Assembly: GCF_010894475.1 (NCBI RefSeq)
Contig: NZ_JAAIYB010000013.1
Location: 1 to 41,903 of the forward strand
Origin: Myxococcus vastator
GTDB taxonomy: Bacteria > Myxococcota > Myxococcia > Myxococcales > Myxococcaceae
Direction of reading: 5' to 3'
DNA: 41,903 nucleotides
Part shown: positions 28,006 to 36,437 of the stretch, one piece after another
Numbering within the stretch: position 1 is the first letter of the stretch
Layout: each line of letters opens with the position of its first letter
Program-made: the position numbers and the translations under genes
The notes under the pieces: generated by a model
The model's database searches: none
Told to the model about the DNA's origin: nothing
The model's input: the letters and a program-made list of their open reading frames with translations, nothing else

Positions 28006-29391
28006 TCAGGCCGCCGCCTGCTGTCCGGTCAGGTGCGCCAGGATGAGGTCGTGGACTTGCGTGGCGTGGAGTGTCTCTGCCTCGATCAGCTCTGCTTGTC
28101 GTGTCATCAGCACCGGCCCGTTCTCCGGGCGGGTGGGCAGGCCATGCGCCCCCTTGAGGAGCGTGCCGTCCATCGAGACGACCTCCAGCCGGGCGCGCAC
28201 GCCCAGCTTCTCCTTCAAGACGCTGCCCCCCAGTTCCAGCACGCGCAGACCCAGCTTCGGGTCCACGAACATCTCCAGCGGGTCGTAGCCCGGCTTGCGG
28301 TAGATATCGACGGTGCGCGCGTAGTCCGGCGCGCGCGCATCGTCGAGCCAGTAGAAGTACGTGAACCAGGCGTCCGGTTCGGCCAGGGCCACCAGCTCGC
28401 CGGAGCGTGGGTGGTCCAGGTGGTGGGTGCGCTTGCCCTCGGCGTCGAGCACCTGGGCGACGCCGGGCTCCGCCTCGACCAGGGCCTTGACCTCATCCAG
28501 CAGCGCCGGGTTCCGGACGTAGATGTGCGCGATCTGCATGTCCGCGACGGCGAACGCCTCGCTGCCGCTGGGATAGACGACGTCACGGCCGCCCTCTTCC
28601 CGAATCGCCAGCCACCCACGGCGGCGGAAGAGGCGGTTCAGGTGGACGGCCCGGGACACGGGGACCGCGCCGAACTCCGAGAGGATGATGACGCGCACGC
28701 CGCGCGACTCGTAGAAGCCGATCAGCTTCCCGACGACGTCGTCGATCTCCCGGAGGCTCTGGTGGATCTCCTTCGCGTCCGGTCCGAAGGTGTGCGGCGT
28801 GTAGTCCAGGTGCGGCAGGAAGACGAGCGAGAGCGTGGGGCTGTGCCGCCGCTCCAGCCACATGGCGACGTCGGCGATCCACTCCGAGGAGCGGATGCTG
28901 TAGCGGGGCCCCCAGTAGTCATACGCGGGGAAGTTCCCCAGCGCCTCGACGAGCGGATTGCGCAGGTGGAGCGGCTCCGTGAACACGTCAGGCAGCACCC
29001 GCCCGTCCGCGGTGAAGGACGGCTGCGGGGTGATGGCGTAGTCCGCCTTCGAATACATGTTCATGAACCAGCACACGCGGGCGCAGGTGAAGCTGGGGTC
29101 GAGCGCGCGGGCGGCATCCCAGAGCTGCGGCGTCTGCACGAGCCCGTCGGACTGGGGCCAGAAGCGGACCTCTCCCAGCTCCCGGTGGAGCCATCCATCT
29201 CCGACGATTCCGTGCTCGCTGGGGTATCTTCCGGTCAGGAACGTCGCCTGCATCGTGCAGTTCAGCGCCGGCAGGACGGGCTGGAGCGGCACCATGCGCC
29301 CCCGCTCCACGAATGCCTGCATGTTTGGCGTCGAGGGGCCGACATACCTCGCGCTCAATCCAGGCAAATCCAAAACGACGCAACGTTCCAT
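28006..29391 (-). CDS. Alkaline phosphatase superfamily protein (nucleotide pyrophosphatase/EboF-like)
   Basis: 461 residues from ATG 29391, chosen because the family's first metal motif (VVLDLPGL, Asp8) follows at once; no good ribosome site is visible. The frame stays open upstream to 29709, but that part is arginine-rich and not protein-like. Family features: the active-site segment LNCTMQATFLTGRYPSEHGI near residues 42-61, HLDYTPHTFGPDA near 192, SEFGA near 236 and HPRSGELV near 328, each likely to bind metal. Asn44 sits where I expect the nucleophilic Thr of this superfamily, so phosphatase activity may be lost or moved to Thr46; this alignment is by eye. Relatives hydrolyse phosphodiesters or pyrophosphates, and some occur in ebo operons. 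Nothing in the sequence fixes the substrate here. It is the first gene of the biosynthetic operon and may act on a phosphorylated or prenyl-diphosphate intermediate, which is speculative. Confidence 0.85.
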   Translation of the reverse strand: MERCVVLDLPGLSARYVGPSTPNMQAFVERGRMVPLQPVLPALNCTMQATFLTGRYPSEHGIVGDGWLHRELGEVRFWPQSDGLVQTPQLWDAARALDPSFTCARVCWFMNMYSKADYAITPQPSFTADGRVLPDVFTEPLHLRNPLVEALGNFPAYDYWGPRYSIRSSEWIADVAMWLERRHSPTLSLVFLPHLDYTPHTFGPDAKEIHQSLREIDDVVGKLIGFYESRGVRVIILSEFGAVPVSRAVHLNRLFRRRGWLAIREEGGRDVVYPSGSEAFAVADMQIAHIYVRNPALLDEVKALVEAEPGVAQVLDAEGKRTHHLDHPRSGELVALAEPDAWFTYFYWLDDARAPDYARTVDIYRKPGYDPLEMFVDPKLGLRVLELGGSVLKEKLGVRARLEVVSMDGTLLKGAHGLPTRPENGPVLMTRQAELIEAETLHATQVHDLILAHLTGQQAAA

Positions 29392-29955
29392 GCCCGAAGC
29401 AAACTGCTCACGGGCAAACCAGTCAATCACCGACCAGGTTGTCCCATACCCAGGTCTGAGAGGCGTGTTCAGCCAGTCTGGCCAGGTCGCCGCGTGTAGA
29501 ATTTTACCGCGGCCATAGGCTGAGAAGCGCTGACGCGCGCGTTCGCGGCGGGAATGAGTGACACCGCACCCAGTGCCATGGGTAGTGAGACGAAACGGAA
29601 TACAGGGTCTGGAGGGGCGGATCAGGCGCGCTCGGCGGGCCTCCGAGCCCCGGTCCTCCGCGGCGGCGGAAAACCGCGTCCTGGCCCATTTGTAACTCAC
29701 TGAGTCCACCTCGGGCCAGACCCATTAGATAGGAATTGCCGGACCCCGCGCTTCAATCCCATCCAGCATCACCTCAAAAGACACACTTGCCGACAACCAT
29801 CCCGGAGGTTCTTGACGGCTCGTTCCCGCGCACGCGAGACTTCACCTGACTCCTCATACGTCTCACCATCCATCTCCGAGGGCCATGCAGCGCGAGCGCA
29901 AGGCGTTCGAAGCGCGCTCCCTCGTTGCTGTCACCCGTTGGAACGTCAGGAAAAC
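29392..29955. promoter_or_regulatory. Divergent intergenic region between PKS operon and pyrrole-starter genes
   Basis: This 564-base stretch separates the minus-strand biosynthetic operon from the plus-strand dehydrogenase/ligase pair, so both promoters should lie here. It has AT-richer patches (around 29500-29510 and 29721-29735) that stand out from the GC-rich surroundings. One weak minus-strand candidate is TTGAAG (29756-29751) followed, after a long 19-base spacer, by TATCTA (29731-29726); this is low confidence. No convincing plus-strand sigma-70 or sigma-54 site was found. The frames open here are arginine-rich shadows, and none encodes a carrier protein. Confidence 0.5.
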
Positions 29956-31095
29956 ATGGACTTCAGTTGGACTCACGAGCAGGTGGAGCTCTATGACCGT
30001 GCCCTCGCCTTCGCGCGAGCGCAGTTGCCCGAGGCCACCAGGCCCTCCAAGGAAGTCCTGCCACGCGAGTTGTGGCAGCGCTGTGGTGCGTTCGGCTTCC
30101 TGGGGCTCCCCGTGCCCTCGGCCCATGGCGGGCTGGGGCTGGACACGCTGACCACGGCGCGGGTGATGGAAGCGCTGGGGCGTGGCTGCGTGGACACCGG
30201 GCTGGTGTTCTCCGTGGGTGCGCACCTCTTCGCCTGCGTGATGCCCATCCTGGAGAGCGGGGATGACACGCAGAAGGCCCGGTACCTGCCCCGGCTGTGC
30301 TCGGGGGAGTGGGTGGGCGCCAACGCCATCTCCGAACCGGAGGCGGGCTCGGATGTGTTCGCCCTGAAGACGCGCGCGGTGCGGGACGGCGACGACTACG
30401 TGCTCGACGGTGGCAAGAGCTACGTCACCAATGGCCCGTCCGCGGACGTCTTCCTCGTCTACGCCGCCACGCAGCCGGCCCACGGGTACATGGGCCTGAG
30501 CGCCTTCCTCGTGGAGAAGGACACGCCGGGGCTCTCCGTCGGGCGCGCGTTCGAGAAGATGGGGCTGTCCACGTCGCCCATCGCCCCCATCTACCTGGAG
30601 GGGTGCCGCGTCCCGGCGTCCGCGAGGCTGGGTGCGGAGGGCCAGGGCGCGGCGATGTTCAAGCGCTCCATGCAGTGGGAGCGCGCGTGCCTCTTCGCCG
30701 CCTACGTGGGCGTGATGGAGCGGGTGCTCGAACAGACGGCGGACTTCGCCCGGACCCGCAAGCAGTTCAAGAAGGCGCTGGGGAAGAACCAGGCCATCTC
30801 CCACAAGCTGGCGGACATGAAGCAGCGGATGGAGGCGTCCCGGCTGCTGCTGTACCAGGCCTGCTGGAAGATGGACCAGGGCCAGGACGCCGTCATGGAG
30901 GTGTCCCTGGCGAAGCTGGCCATCAGCGAGGCCGCCATCCAGAGCGGCCTGGACGCCATCCAGATTCACGGCGGCATGGGCTACGTGGCTGAAACGGGCA
31001 TCGAGCGCGTGCTGCGTGACGCCATTCCCAGCGCCATCTTCTCCGGTACCTCCGAAATCCAACGCGACATCATCGCCAACCAGCTCGGCCTATGA
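29956..31095 (+). CDS. Acyl-CoA-dehydrogenase-like enzyme, predicted L-prolyl-S-carrier dehydrogenase
   Basis: 379 residues, the normal length for the family, from ATG 29956 (MDFSWTHEQ) with AGGAAAAC just ahead. An in-frame upstream start at 29812 adds non-conserved sequence. FAD/substrate-domain features include NAISEPEAGSDV, TNGP and QIHGGMGY. The catalytic base is placed as in isovaleryl-CoA dehydrogenase: Glu242 in MQWERA aligns with its Glu254, while the position used by medium-chain enzymes is Ser363 (IFSGTSEIQ). This arrangement is shared by prolyl-S-PCP dehydrogenases (PltE, RedW, CloN3), which oxidise carrier-bound proline by four electrons to pyrrole-2-carboxyl. The stop overlaps the start of the ligase gene (ATGA), and that ligase carries a proline pocket, which strengthens the call. 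On its own it could be an ordinary acyl-CoA dehydrogenase. The required carrier protein is not next to it. Confidence 0.88.
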   Translation: MDFSWTHEQVELYDRALAFARAQLPEATRPSKEVLPRELWQRCGAFGFLGLPVPSAHGGLGLDTLTTARVMEALGRGCVDTGLVFSVGAHLFACVMPILESGDDTQKARYLPRLCSGEWVGANAISEPEAGSDVFALKTRAVRDGDDYVLDGGKSYVTNGPSADVFLVYAATQPAHGYMGLSAFLVEKDTPGLSVGRAFEKMGLSTSPIAPIYLEGCRVPASARLGAEGQGAAMFKRSMQWERACLFAAYVGVMERVLEQTADFARTRKQFKKALGKNQAISHKLADMKQRMEASRLLLYQACWKMDQGQDAVMEVSLAKLAISEAAIQSGLDAIQIHGGMGYVAETGIERVLRDAIPSAIFSGTSEIQRDIIANQLGL

Positions 31096-32606
31096 CACTC
31101 GACCAAATCGTCAGCCGCGCAGCGGCGAAGGCTCCTGAATCCATCGCCATCAAGGGTCCCGACGGGACACTCACCTACGGCCAGTTGGACGCGCACGCCA
31201 ACCGCATCGCCCGCGCGCTCCAGGAGCTGGGCGTGAAGCGGGGAGACCGCGTGGGGCTGTGGACGGAGAAGTCCGTGCGCGCCGTCGCCGCGATGCAGGG
31301 CATTGCCCGGCTGGGCGCCGCCTACGTCCCCATGGATCCGCTGAACCCCGCGATGCGGACGCGGCTCATCCTCGATGACTGCGGCATCGACGTGATGGTG
31401 ACCACCACCACGCGCGCGGCCGAGCTCCACAACGCGGGCGTGAGCCGGATGCGCTACCTGCTGGTGGACGACAAGGGGCCGGAGATCTGCTGGAACCGGC
31501 TGAGCGGCTTCTCCTCCGCGCCGCTGCCACCGCACGGCGCGGGTGACGACGACCTGGCGTACATCCTCTACACGTCGGGCTCCACGGGAGCGCCCAAGGG
31601 CGTGTGCATCAGTCAGCGGAACGCGATGGCCTTCATCGAGTGGTGCCACGAGCTGCTCGGCACCACGCCGGAGGACCGCTTCAGCAACCACGCGCCGTTC
31701 TTCTTCGACCTCTCGGTGCTGGACCTGTACGCGGCCTTCAGGGGCGGCGCGTCCGTCACGCTCATCCCGGAGGCGCTGGCCTTCGCGCCGGAGAAGCTGG
31801 TGGAGCTGGTCCTCCGCGAGCGGTTCACCTGCTGGTACTCGGTGCCTTCGGCGCTGATGCTGATGATGCAGGAAGGGGGGCTGCTGAAGCATGGCCCGCT
31901 GCCCTTCCGCGCCGTGCTCTTCGCGGGCGAGCCCTTTCCCATCCGGCACCTGCGCCCGCTCCGGGAGCACCTGGGGCACGCGCGGTTCTTCAACCTCTAT
32001 GGCCCCACGGAGACGAACGTCTGCACCTTCCATGAGGTGACGGAGGTCTCGCCTCACCGCACCGAGCCGGTGCCCATCGGCCGCGCGAGCTGCGGCAACC
32101 GCGTGTGGCTGGCCCGGCCGCCGCCGGACTCGGAGGAAGCCCGGGAGGAAGGCGACGGCGTGGGCGAGCTGATGGTGGAAGGCCCCACGGTGATGCTGGG
32201 CTACTGGGGCCAGCCTCGCCACGGGAGCGGGCCCTATGCCACGGGGGACCGCTGCCGCGAGCTGCCGGACGGCACGTTCGAATACCTGGGCAGACGCGAC
32301 AACATGCTGAAGGTGCGCGGGCGCCGCATCGAAGCGGGCGAAATCGAAGCGGCGCTGCTCACGCACCCGGACATCCGCGAGGCCGGCGTGATTGCCACCG
32401 GCTCCGGCCTGGAAACGCGGCTGGTGGCCTTCGTGGTCAGCGACGCCAGCAAGCCCCCTTCCCTGCTCAAGGTGAAGAAGCACTGCGCGGAGCGGCTGCC
32501 TCGCTACATGATTGTGGACGAGGTCCGCGTCCTGCCCGAGCTGCCCCGGACTCCGAACGGCAAGCTCAACCGGCGCGCGCTGCGGGAGCTGACGCAGGCG
32601 CCCTGA
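31092..32606 (+). CDS. AMP-dependent ligase, predicted L-prolyl-AMP ligase for pyrrole starter
   Basis: 504 residues; ATG 31092 overlaps the dehydrogenase stop by four bases, so the two are translationally coupled. It is a stand-alone adenylation enzyme with no fused carrier: YILYTSGSTGAPKG (about 156-170), FNLYGPTETNVC (about 300-311), YATGDRCRELPDG and the C-terminal catalytic Lys in RTPNGKLNRRAL. Reading the ten specificity positions by eye from FDLSVLDLY, CWYSVPSA, AVLFAGEPF, NLYGPTETNVC and the Lys gives D-L-L-Y-L-A-L-V-C-K. That is the code of PltF, RedM and CloN4, which activate L-proline and load it on a carrier for conversion to pyrrole-2-carboxyl. The likely role is to provide the starter of the divergent PKS line. 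The carrier it loads is unknown: either a gene outside the window or the ACP of the KS-ACP protein at 23121-25331. Confidence 0.92.
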   Translation: MTLDQIVSRAAAKAPESIAIKGPDGTLTYGQLDAHANRIARALQELGVKRGDRVGLWTEKSVRAVAAMQGIARLGAAYVPMDPLNPAMRTRLILDDCGIDVMVTTTTRAAELHNAGVSRMRYLLVDDKGPEICWNRLSGFSSAPLPPHGAGDDDLAYILYTSGSTGAPKGVCISQRNAMAFIEWCHELLGTTPEDRFSNHAPFFFDLSVLDLYAAFRGGASVTLIPEALAFAPEKLVELVLRERFTCWYSVPSALMLMMQEGGLLKHGPLPFRAVLFAGEPFPIRHLRPLREHLGHARFFNLYGPTETNVCTFHEVTEVSPHRTEPVPIGRASCGNRVWLARPPPDSEEAREEGDGVGELMVEGPTVMLGYWGQPRHGSGPYATGDRCRELPDGTFEYLGRRDNMLKVRGRRIEAGEIEAALLTHPDIREAGVIATGSGLETRLVAFVVSDASKPPSLLKVKKHCAERLPRYMIVDEVRVLPELPRTPNGKLNRRALRELTQAP

Positions 32607-32615
32607 GCCGGACAT

Positions 32616-32640
32616 CGGCCGCCAGGGCGCCTGGCGGCCG
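32616..32640 (+). terminator. GC-rich hairpin after the ligase gene
   Basis: A perfect 11-base inverted repeat, CGGCCGCCAGG (32616-32626) and CCTGGCGGCCG (32630-32640), with a GCG loop, starts 10 bases after the ligase stop. The tail (TCCTCATACC) is only weakly T-rich. It probably ends or stabilises the dehydrogenase-ligase transcript and separates it from the envelope operon. The rest of the 135-base gap shows nothing clear. Confidence 0.6.
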
Positions 32641-32741
32641 TCCTCATACCGTCCGAGCAACCGCCCCGCGCCCGCCCGCAACGGCTCCTCGACTTCGTAC
32701 AGGCCCCCGACCATGATGGCCGCTCGCGTCAACCGAGCCCC

Positions 32742-35700
32742 ATGGATTCCACCACAGCTGAACGGCCTCGCCGGCGGTGGGCCCGAATCATCGCGGGCGT
32801 GGTTTTCTCCATCCTGGTCGTGCTCCCCGCGCTGGCGCTGGTCGCTGCCGTGGTGGTGTCGCGCAACCTCGACAGTCCCTGGCTGAAGCAGCGCCTTGTC
32901 TCCGAGGTGGAGGCGGCCACCGGGCTCCAGGTGGACTACCAGGTCGCCCAGGTCGAGCTGCTCTCGGGGTTGAAGCTGGAAGGCCTGGTGGTCCGGACAC
33001 CCGCTCCGTTCGACGGCGCCGCGCCCGAGCTGCTTCGCGTCGGCGCCTTGGAGGCGCACTGGTCGCCCGGTGCGCTGGTGACGGGCCCCCTCCGGATTGA
33101 GCGGGTGGTGGCGAGGGACGTGGCGTTCGCCCTGGTCGCTGACGAGTCAGGCGCCACCTCCCTCGCGAAGCTGACGGAGCCTGAAGCCCCAGCGCCGCCG
33201 CCCGTTGAAGAAGCGCCGCCGGTGGGGGCCTCCCAGCAGGTCGCGGACCTCCTGCGAGCGCCGCTCCCCGTCGGGCACGTCGACGTGTCGGGCGTGTCGC
33301 TGAGCTACGTCCGCGTCCAGCGTGGCGAGGTCGCCGAGCGGTGGTCCCTGCGTGGGCTGGCGGTGCGAGTCGACGCGAAGCAACACGACGGGGAATGGAA
33401 GGTCTTCGCGAACCTGGGCCAGCCGGGTGCCCCGCTGCCGCTGGAGCTGCGCCACGAAGGCTCCGCCACGCCCCCGGCCCTCGCGGAGCTGGCGTTCGCC
33501 CTTTCGATGGAGGCCGGCGCGTCGGCCGCTCGCGCGCAGGTGGACCTCGATGTCACCCGGCAGACCTTCGACCCACGCTTCTCGCTCCGCTCGCTGCTTC
33601 ACGGCGCGGTGGCCGCGCGGTTCGAGGTCGAGCAGCGCCACATCGCCGTGGAGCTGGAGCGAACCCACCTGACAGACAGCGCCGAGCTTCGGGCGCAGGC
33701 CGTGCTCCCGGACGCCGCGGGCGAGCCCCCGGTCGTGACACGCGCCCTGGTGGACGTCGAGCTTGGGAAGCTGCTGGCGGCAATCCCCTCCGAATGGCGT
33801 CCGTTCACGCTTGAGCGCGGCCACGTGAAGCTGGACGCACAAGACGTCACCCTGAGCGCGATGCCTCAACTGGGGCCCCGTGGAAAGCTGGGCCTGGACG
33901 TGGACGTCGCGGCGCTCCGGATGACGGGGGAGCCGGTCCAGTTGGCGCTCGGCGGTGGGCGCGTCACCCTGGTGGCGACGCCGGATCCGCGGCAGGGGCT
34001 CTCCGCGCAGCTGACGTTCGGAGTCGATGGGCTCGACGTGAGAGGCTCCACCGCGCTGCGGATTCCGAAGGCCCACGGTGAAGTGAAGGGACATCAGCTC
34101 CGCCCGGAGCCCTCATCCCCGCTCCAGGTCGCCGGAGACGCGAGCCTCTCGGGCATGGTGGAGTCCCTGGACCTCCGGACCCCCGGCCTCCGAGCGAAGG
34201 CCGAACGGCTGGGCTTCCAGCTCAGCGCGCCGCTGGCGGCAGCGCCTCCCTTCGCCCTGAGCGCGGACGTGCCCGTCGGGGCGCTCCACGTGTCCTCGCC
34301 GGATGGGCGCACGCTGCTGCAGGGCCCCGTGCGCGTGAAGCTCGATGCGTCGGACGCGTTCCCGCGGCTCGACGAGCCCCAGCTCAGCCGAGGCCGCGCG
34401 CGGCTCGTGCTCGACGTCGGCGACGTGCAGGTGTCCCTGGATGCCACCAAGGACACCGACGCGGTGGCCTACACCCTGGCCGCGCGGACACCGGACCTCG
34501 CCGCCGCCCGCCCCTTCATTCCCGACCCGGTCGCGGCGCGCATTCCGTGGCGGCACCTGGGCGTGAGCCTGGCCTCCCAGGGCAGCGTGAAGGCGCTCTT
34601 CGCCTCCGCGCCACGGCTGGAGCACCGCACGGAGCTGAAGCTGCAACGGCCCGCGTGGGACGACGTGACGGCCAGCAACGTCGCCGTCGTGGTGCGCTCG
34701 CGGGGTGACGCCTGGCGCCACCAGGGCGACGTGGACGTGCGCGTCGAAGGGCTCAAGGCCGGTGTGAAGGACCTGGGGCTCCAGCACCAGACGCTGACCC
34801 TGGACCTCAACCGCCGGAAGCCCGCGCTCCGGTTGGGCCTCACCAGCCACGAAGGGCCCAAGGTCATGCTGGACGCCGCGGCGGCGTTCGACCGGAAGGC
34901 CCGCGCCCTTCGCATCGACGTGAAGGGCGACATTCCGCCGCTGGGGACCCTGGCGCCCTTGCTGGCCCTGGCGCGGGTGCCCCCGGAGCTGAACACCGGG
35001 CGGCTCGCGGTGGGCATCGAGTTGCATGGCACGCTGCGCGGCGTGCTCACGGGTGTCTCAGCCGATGGCACGCCGCGACTGGCCCCGGACCCGGCGCGTA
35101 CCGCCAGCTTCGATGGAACGGCGGCCGTGAGCGCGCGGGGCCTGCGCTGGAGACAGGACGCCCTGTTGGTCAACGCTCCCTCGCTGCATTGGGCGCTGGC
35201 GTCTCGCGTCGACGGTCCCAAGCGAACCGTCCACAGTGACCTGCGCGTGGAGAAGCTCACCGTCGGGATGAGCGACCGGCGGCTGGCCTTCTCGGAGCTG
35301 ACCAGTGACACCACCGCCAGCTTCACCGAGGCGCTGGAAGCCGGCGACATCGAGCTGAAGCAGCACCTGAAGCTCCGCGCGCTCGAACAGAACCCGGCGC
35401 TGCCCTACCCAGTCCAGGACCTGGAGGCGACGTTCACCGCGCGGCGCAAGCCCACGGGCGTCATCCACGTCCCCCAGCTCCAATTGACGCACGCGGGGAC
35501 CGGCACCCAGTTGAAGGTCCGGGGGCGGCTCGACCTCAGCGACGACCGACGCCGCATGGGGCTCCGGGGCGAGCTGGCGCAGGACATGGCCCGGCTCGCG
35601 CAGCCCGGAATGCTGGAGGGAAGCGGCAAGGTCACCGTCGGCTTCCGCGTGAGCTCGCCCGACCTCGTCGTCTTCCGGACCGTCTCCAACCTGCTCCTCC

Positions 35701-36437
35701 AGGATTTGAACCTGCGCCTGCCCGAGCAAGGGTTCGAGGTTGAAGGGATGGATGGCAACGTCCCGCTCGCCGAGAACCTCGAGTTCAGCCAGGGACACCT
35801 GCGGCTGCTGAGCGACATCGACGTGAACCCGTACCCGATGCTTCGCTTCGCCGACCAGCATCCCCTGCTCTCCCGCAGCGGGTACGTGTCCGCCAAACGC
35901 ATCCGCACGCCGTTCGCCACCGTCGCGCCCCTGGCGGGGAACCTGTCCATCGACCAGCACGTCGTCTCCATGACGCAGTTGGAGATGGGGGTGCGCGGTG
36001 GGCGCATCACCGGGCAGTGGCTCCTGGACTGGCAAGGCAAGCGCTCCACCCTGGAGGCCCGCGTGCGAGCCACCGGCGTCCAGTCGTCCCGAGGTGAGCC
36101 CTTCGACGGCAACGCCGCGGTGGTCATCTCCGCGAAGGACCGCAGCATCGATGGCCGCGCGGAGATTCTGCGCATTGGCAACCGCCACCTGCTGGACCTG
36201 CTCGACATCGAGGACCCCCGCCATGTCGACCCCGCCACCAACCGGGTCCGCTATGCCTTGCGGCTGGGCTACCCGGAGCACGTGCGGGTGAGCTTCAACC
36301 GCGGCTTCGGCAGCCTGCGCATCACCATGGGCGGCCTGGCGAAGCTGCTCAGCATCGACGAAATCCGGGGCATCCCCATGGGCCCCATCGTCGACCAGCT
36401 CATCAAGTCCATGACGCTTCTGGAGACGACGCCATGA
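32742..36437 (+). CDS. AsmA/YdbH-like inner-membrane-anchored protein
   Basis: 1231 residues from ATG 32742. A short basic N-terminus (RPRRRWAR) is followed by one hydrophobic segment (about 16-40, AGVVFSILVVLPALALVAAVVV), so the long remainder should face the periplasm. After the membrane segment comes the AsmA-type start (DSPWLKQRLVSEVEAATGLQV). The body consists of many short alternating beta-strand stretches (for example VTVGFRVSSPDLVVF), as in repeating-beta-groove lipid-transfer proteins. The end (GGLAKLLSIDEIRGIPMGPIVDQL) resembles the C-terminus of this group. E. coli YdbH is about 880 residues, so this one is longer. The four-base ATGA overlap with a YdbL/DUF1318-like lipoprotein supports the YdbH assignment. 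The likely job is phospholipid movement or envelope maintenance between the membranes. It belongs to a separate operon from the biosynthetic genes. Confidence 0.8.
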   Translation: MDSTTAERPRRRWARIIAGVVFSILVVLPALALVAAVVVSRNLDSPWLKQRLVSEVEAATGLQVDYQVAQVELLSGLKLEGLVVRTPAPFDGAAPELLRVGALEAHWSPGALVTGPLRIERVVARDVAFALVADESGATSLAKLTEPEAPAPPPVEEAPPVGASQQVADLLRAPLPVGHVDVSGVSLSYVRVQRGEVAERWSLRGLAVRVDAKQHDGEWKVFANLGQPGAPLPLELRHEGSATPPALAELAFALSMEAGASAARAQVDLDVTRQTFDPRFSLRSLLHGAVAARFEVEQRHIAVELERTHLTDSAELRAQAVLPDAAGEPPVVTRALVDVELGKLLAAIPSEWRPFTLERGHVKLDAQDVTLSAMPQLGPRGKLGLDVDVAALRMTGEPVQLALGGGRVTLVATPDPRQGLSAQLTFGVDGLDVRGSTALRIPKAHGEVKGHQLRPEPSSPLQVAGDASLSGMVESLDLRTPGLRAKAERLGFQLSAPLAAAPPFALSADVPVGALHVSSPDGRTLLQGPVRVKLDASDAFPRLDEPQLSRGRARLVLDVGDVQVSLDATKDTDAVAYTLAARTPDLAAARPFIPDPVAARIPWRHLGVSLASQGSVKALFASAPRLEHRTELKLQRPAWDDVTASNVAVVVRSRGDAWRHQGDVDVRVEGLKAGVKDLGLQHQTLTLDLNRRKPALRLGLTSHEGPKVMLDAAAAFDRKARALRIDVKGDIPPLGTLAPLLALARVPPELNTGRLAVGIELHGTLRGVLTGVSADGTPRLAPDPARTASFDGTAAVSARGLRWRQDALLVNAPSLHWALASRVDGPKRTVHSDLRVEKLTVGMSDRRLAFSELTSDTTASFTEALEAGDIELKQHLKLRALEQNPALPYPVQDLEATFTARRKPTGVIHVPQLQLTHAGTGTQLKVRGRLDLSDDRRRMGLRGELAQDMARLAQPGMLEGSGKVTVGFRVSSPDLVVFRTVSNLLLQDLNLRLPEQGFEVEGMDGNVPLAENLEFSQGHLRLLSDIDVNPYPMLRFADQHPLLSRSGYVSAKRIRTPFATVAPLAGNLSIDQHVVSMTQLEMGVRGGRITGQWLLDWQGKRSTLEARVRATGVQSSRGEPFDGNAAVVISAKDRSIDGRAEILRIGNRHLLDLLDIEDPRHVDPATNRVRYALRLGYPEHVRVSFNRGFGSLRITMGGLAKLLSIDEIRGIPMGPIVDQLIKSMTLLETTP

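Noticed and set aside
29392..29709. N-terminal extension of the phosphatase-superfamily gene
   Set aside because: The extension is arginine-rich and without family similarity; the conserved first metal motif begins right after ATG 29391.
29812..29955. Upstream start for the acyl-CoA-dehydrogenase-like gene
   Set aside because: It adds 48 non-conserved residues; ATG 29956 gives the usual family length and has AGGAAAAC ahead.
29392..29955. A free carrier protein gene for proline in the divergent region
   Set aside because: No frame shows a GxDSL/GxNSL motif or a carrier-like helix pattern.
1..32606. Assignment to a named compound such as pyrronazol or leupyrrin
   Set aside because: The pyrrole and azoline features are suggestive, but domain order, AT losses and tailoring genes cannot be matched without a database comparison.
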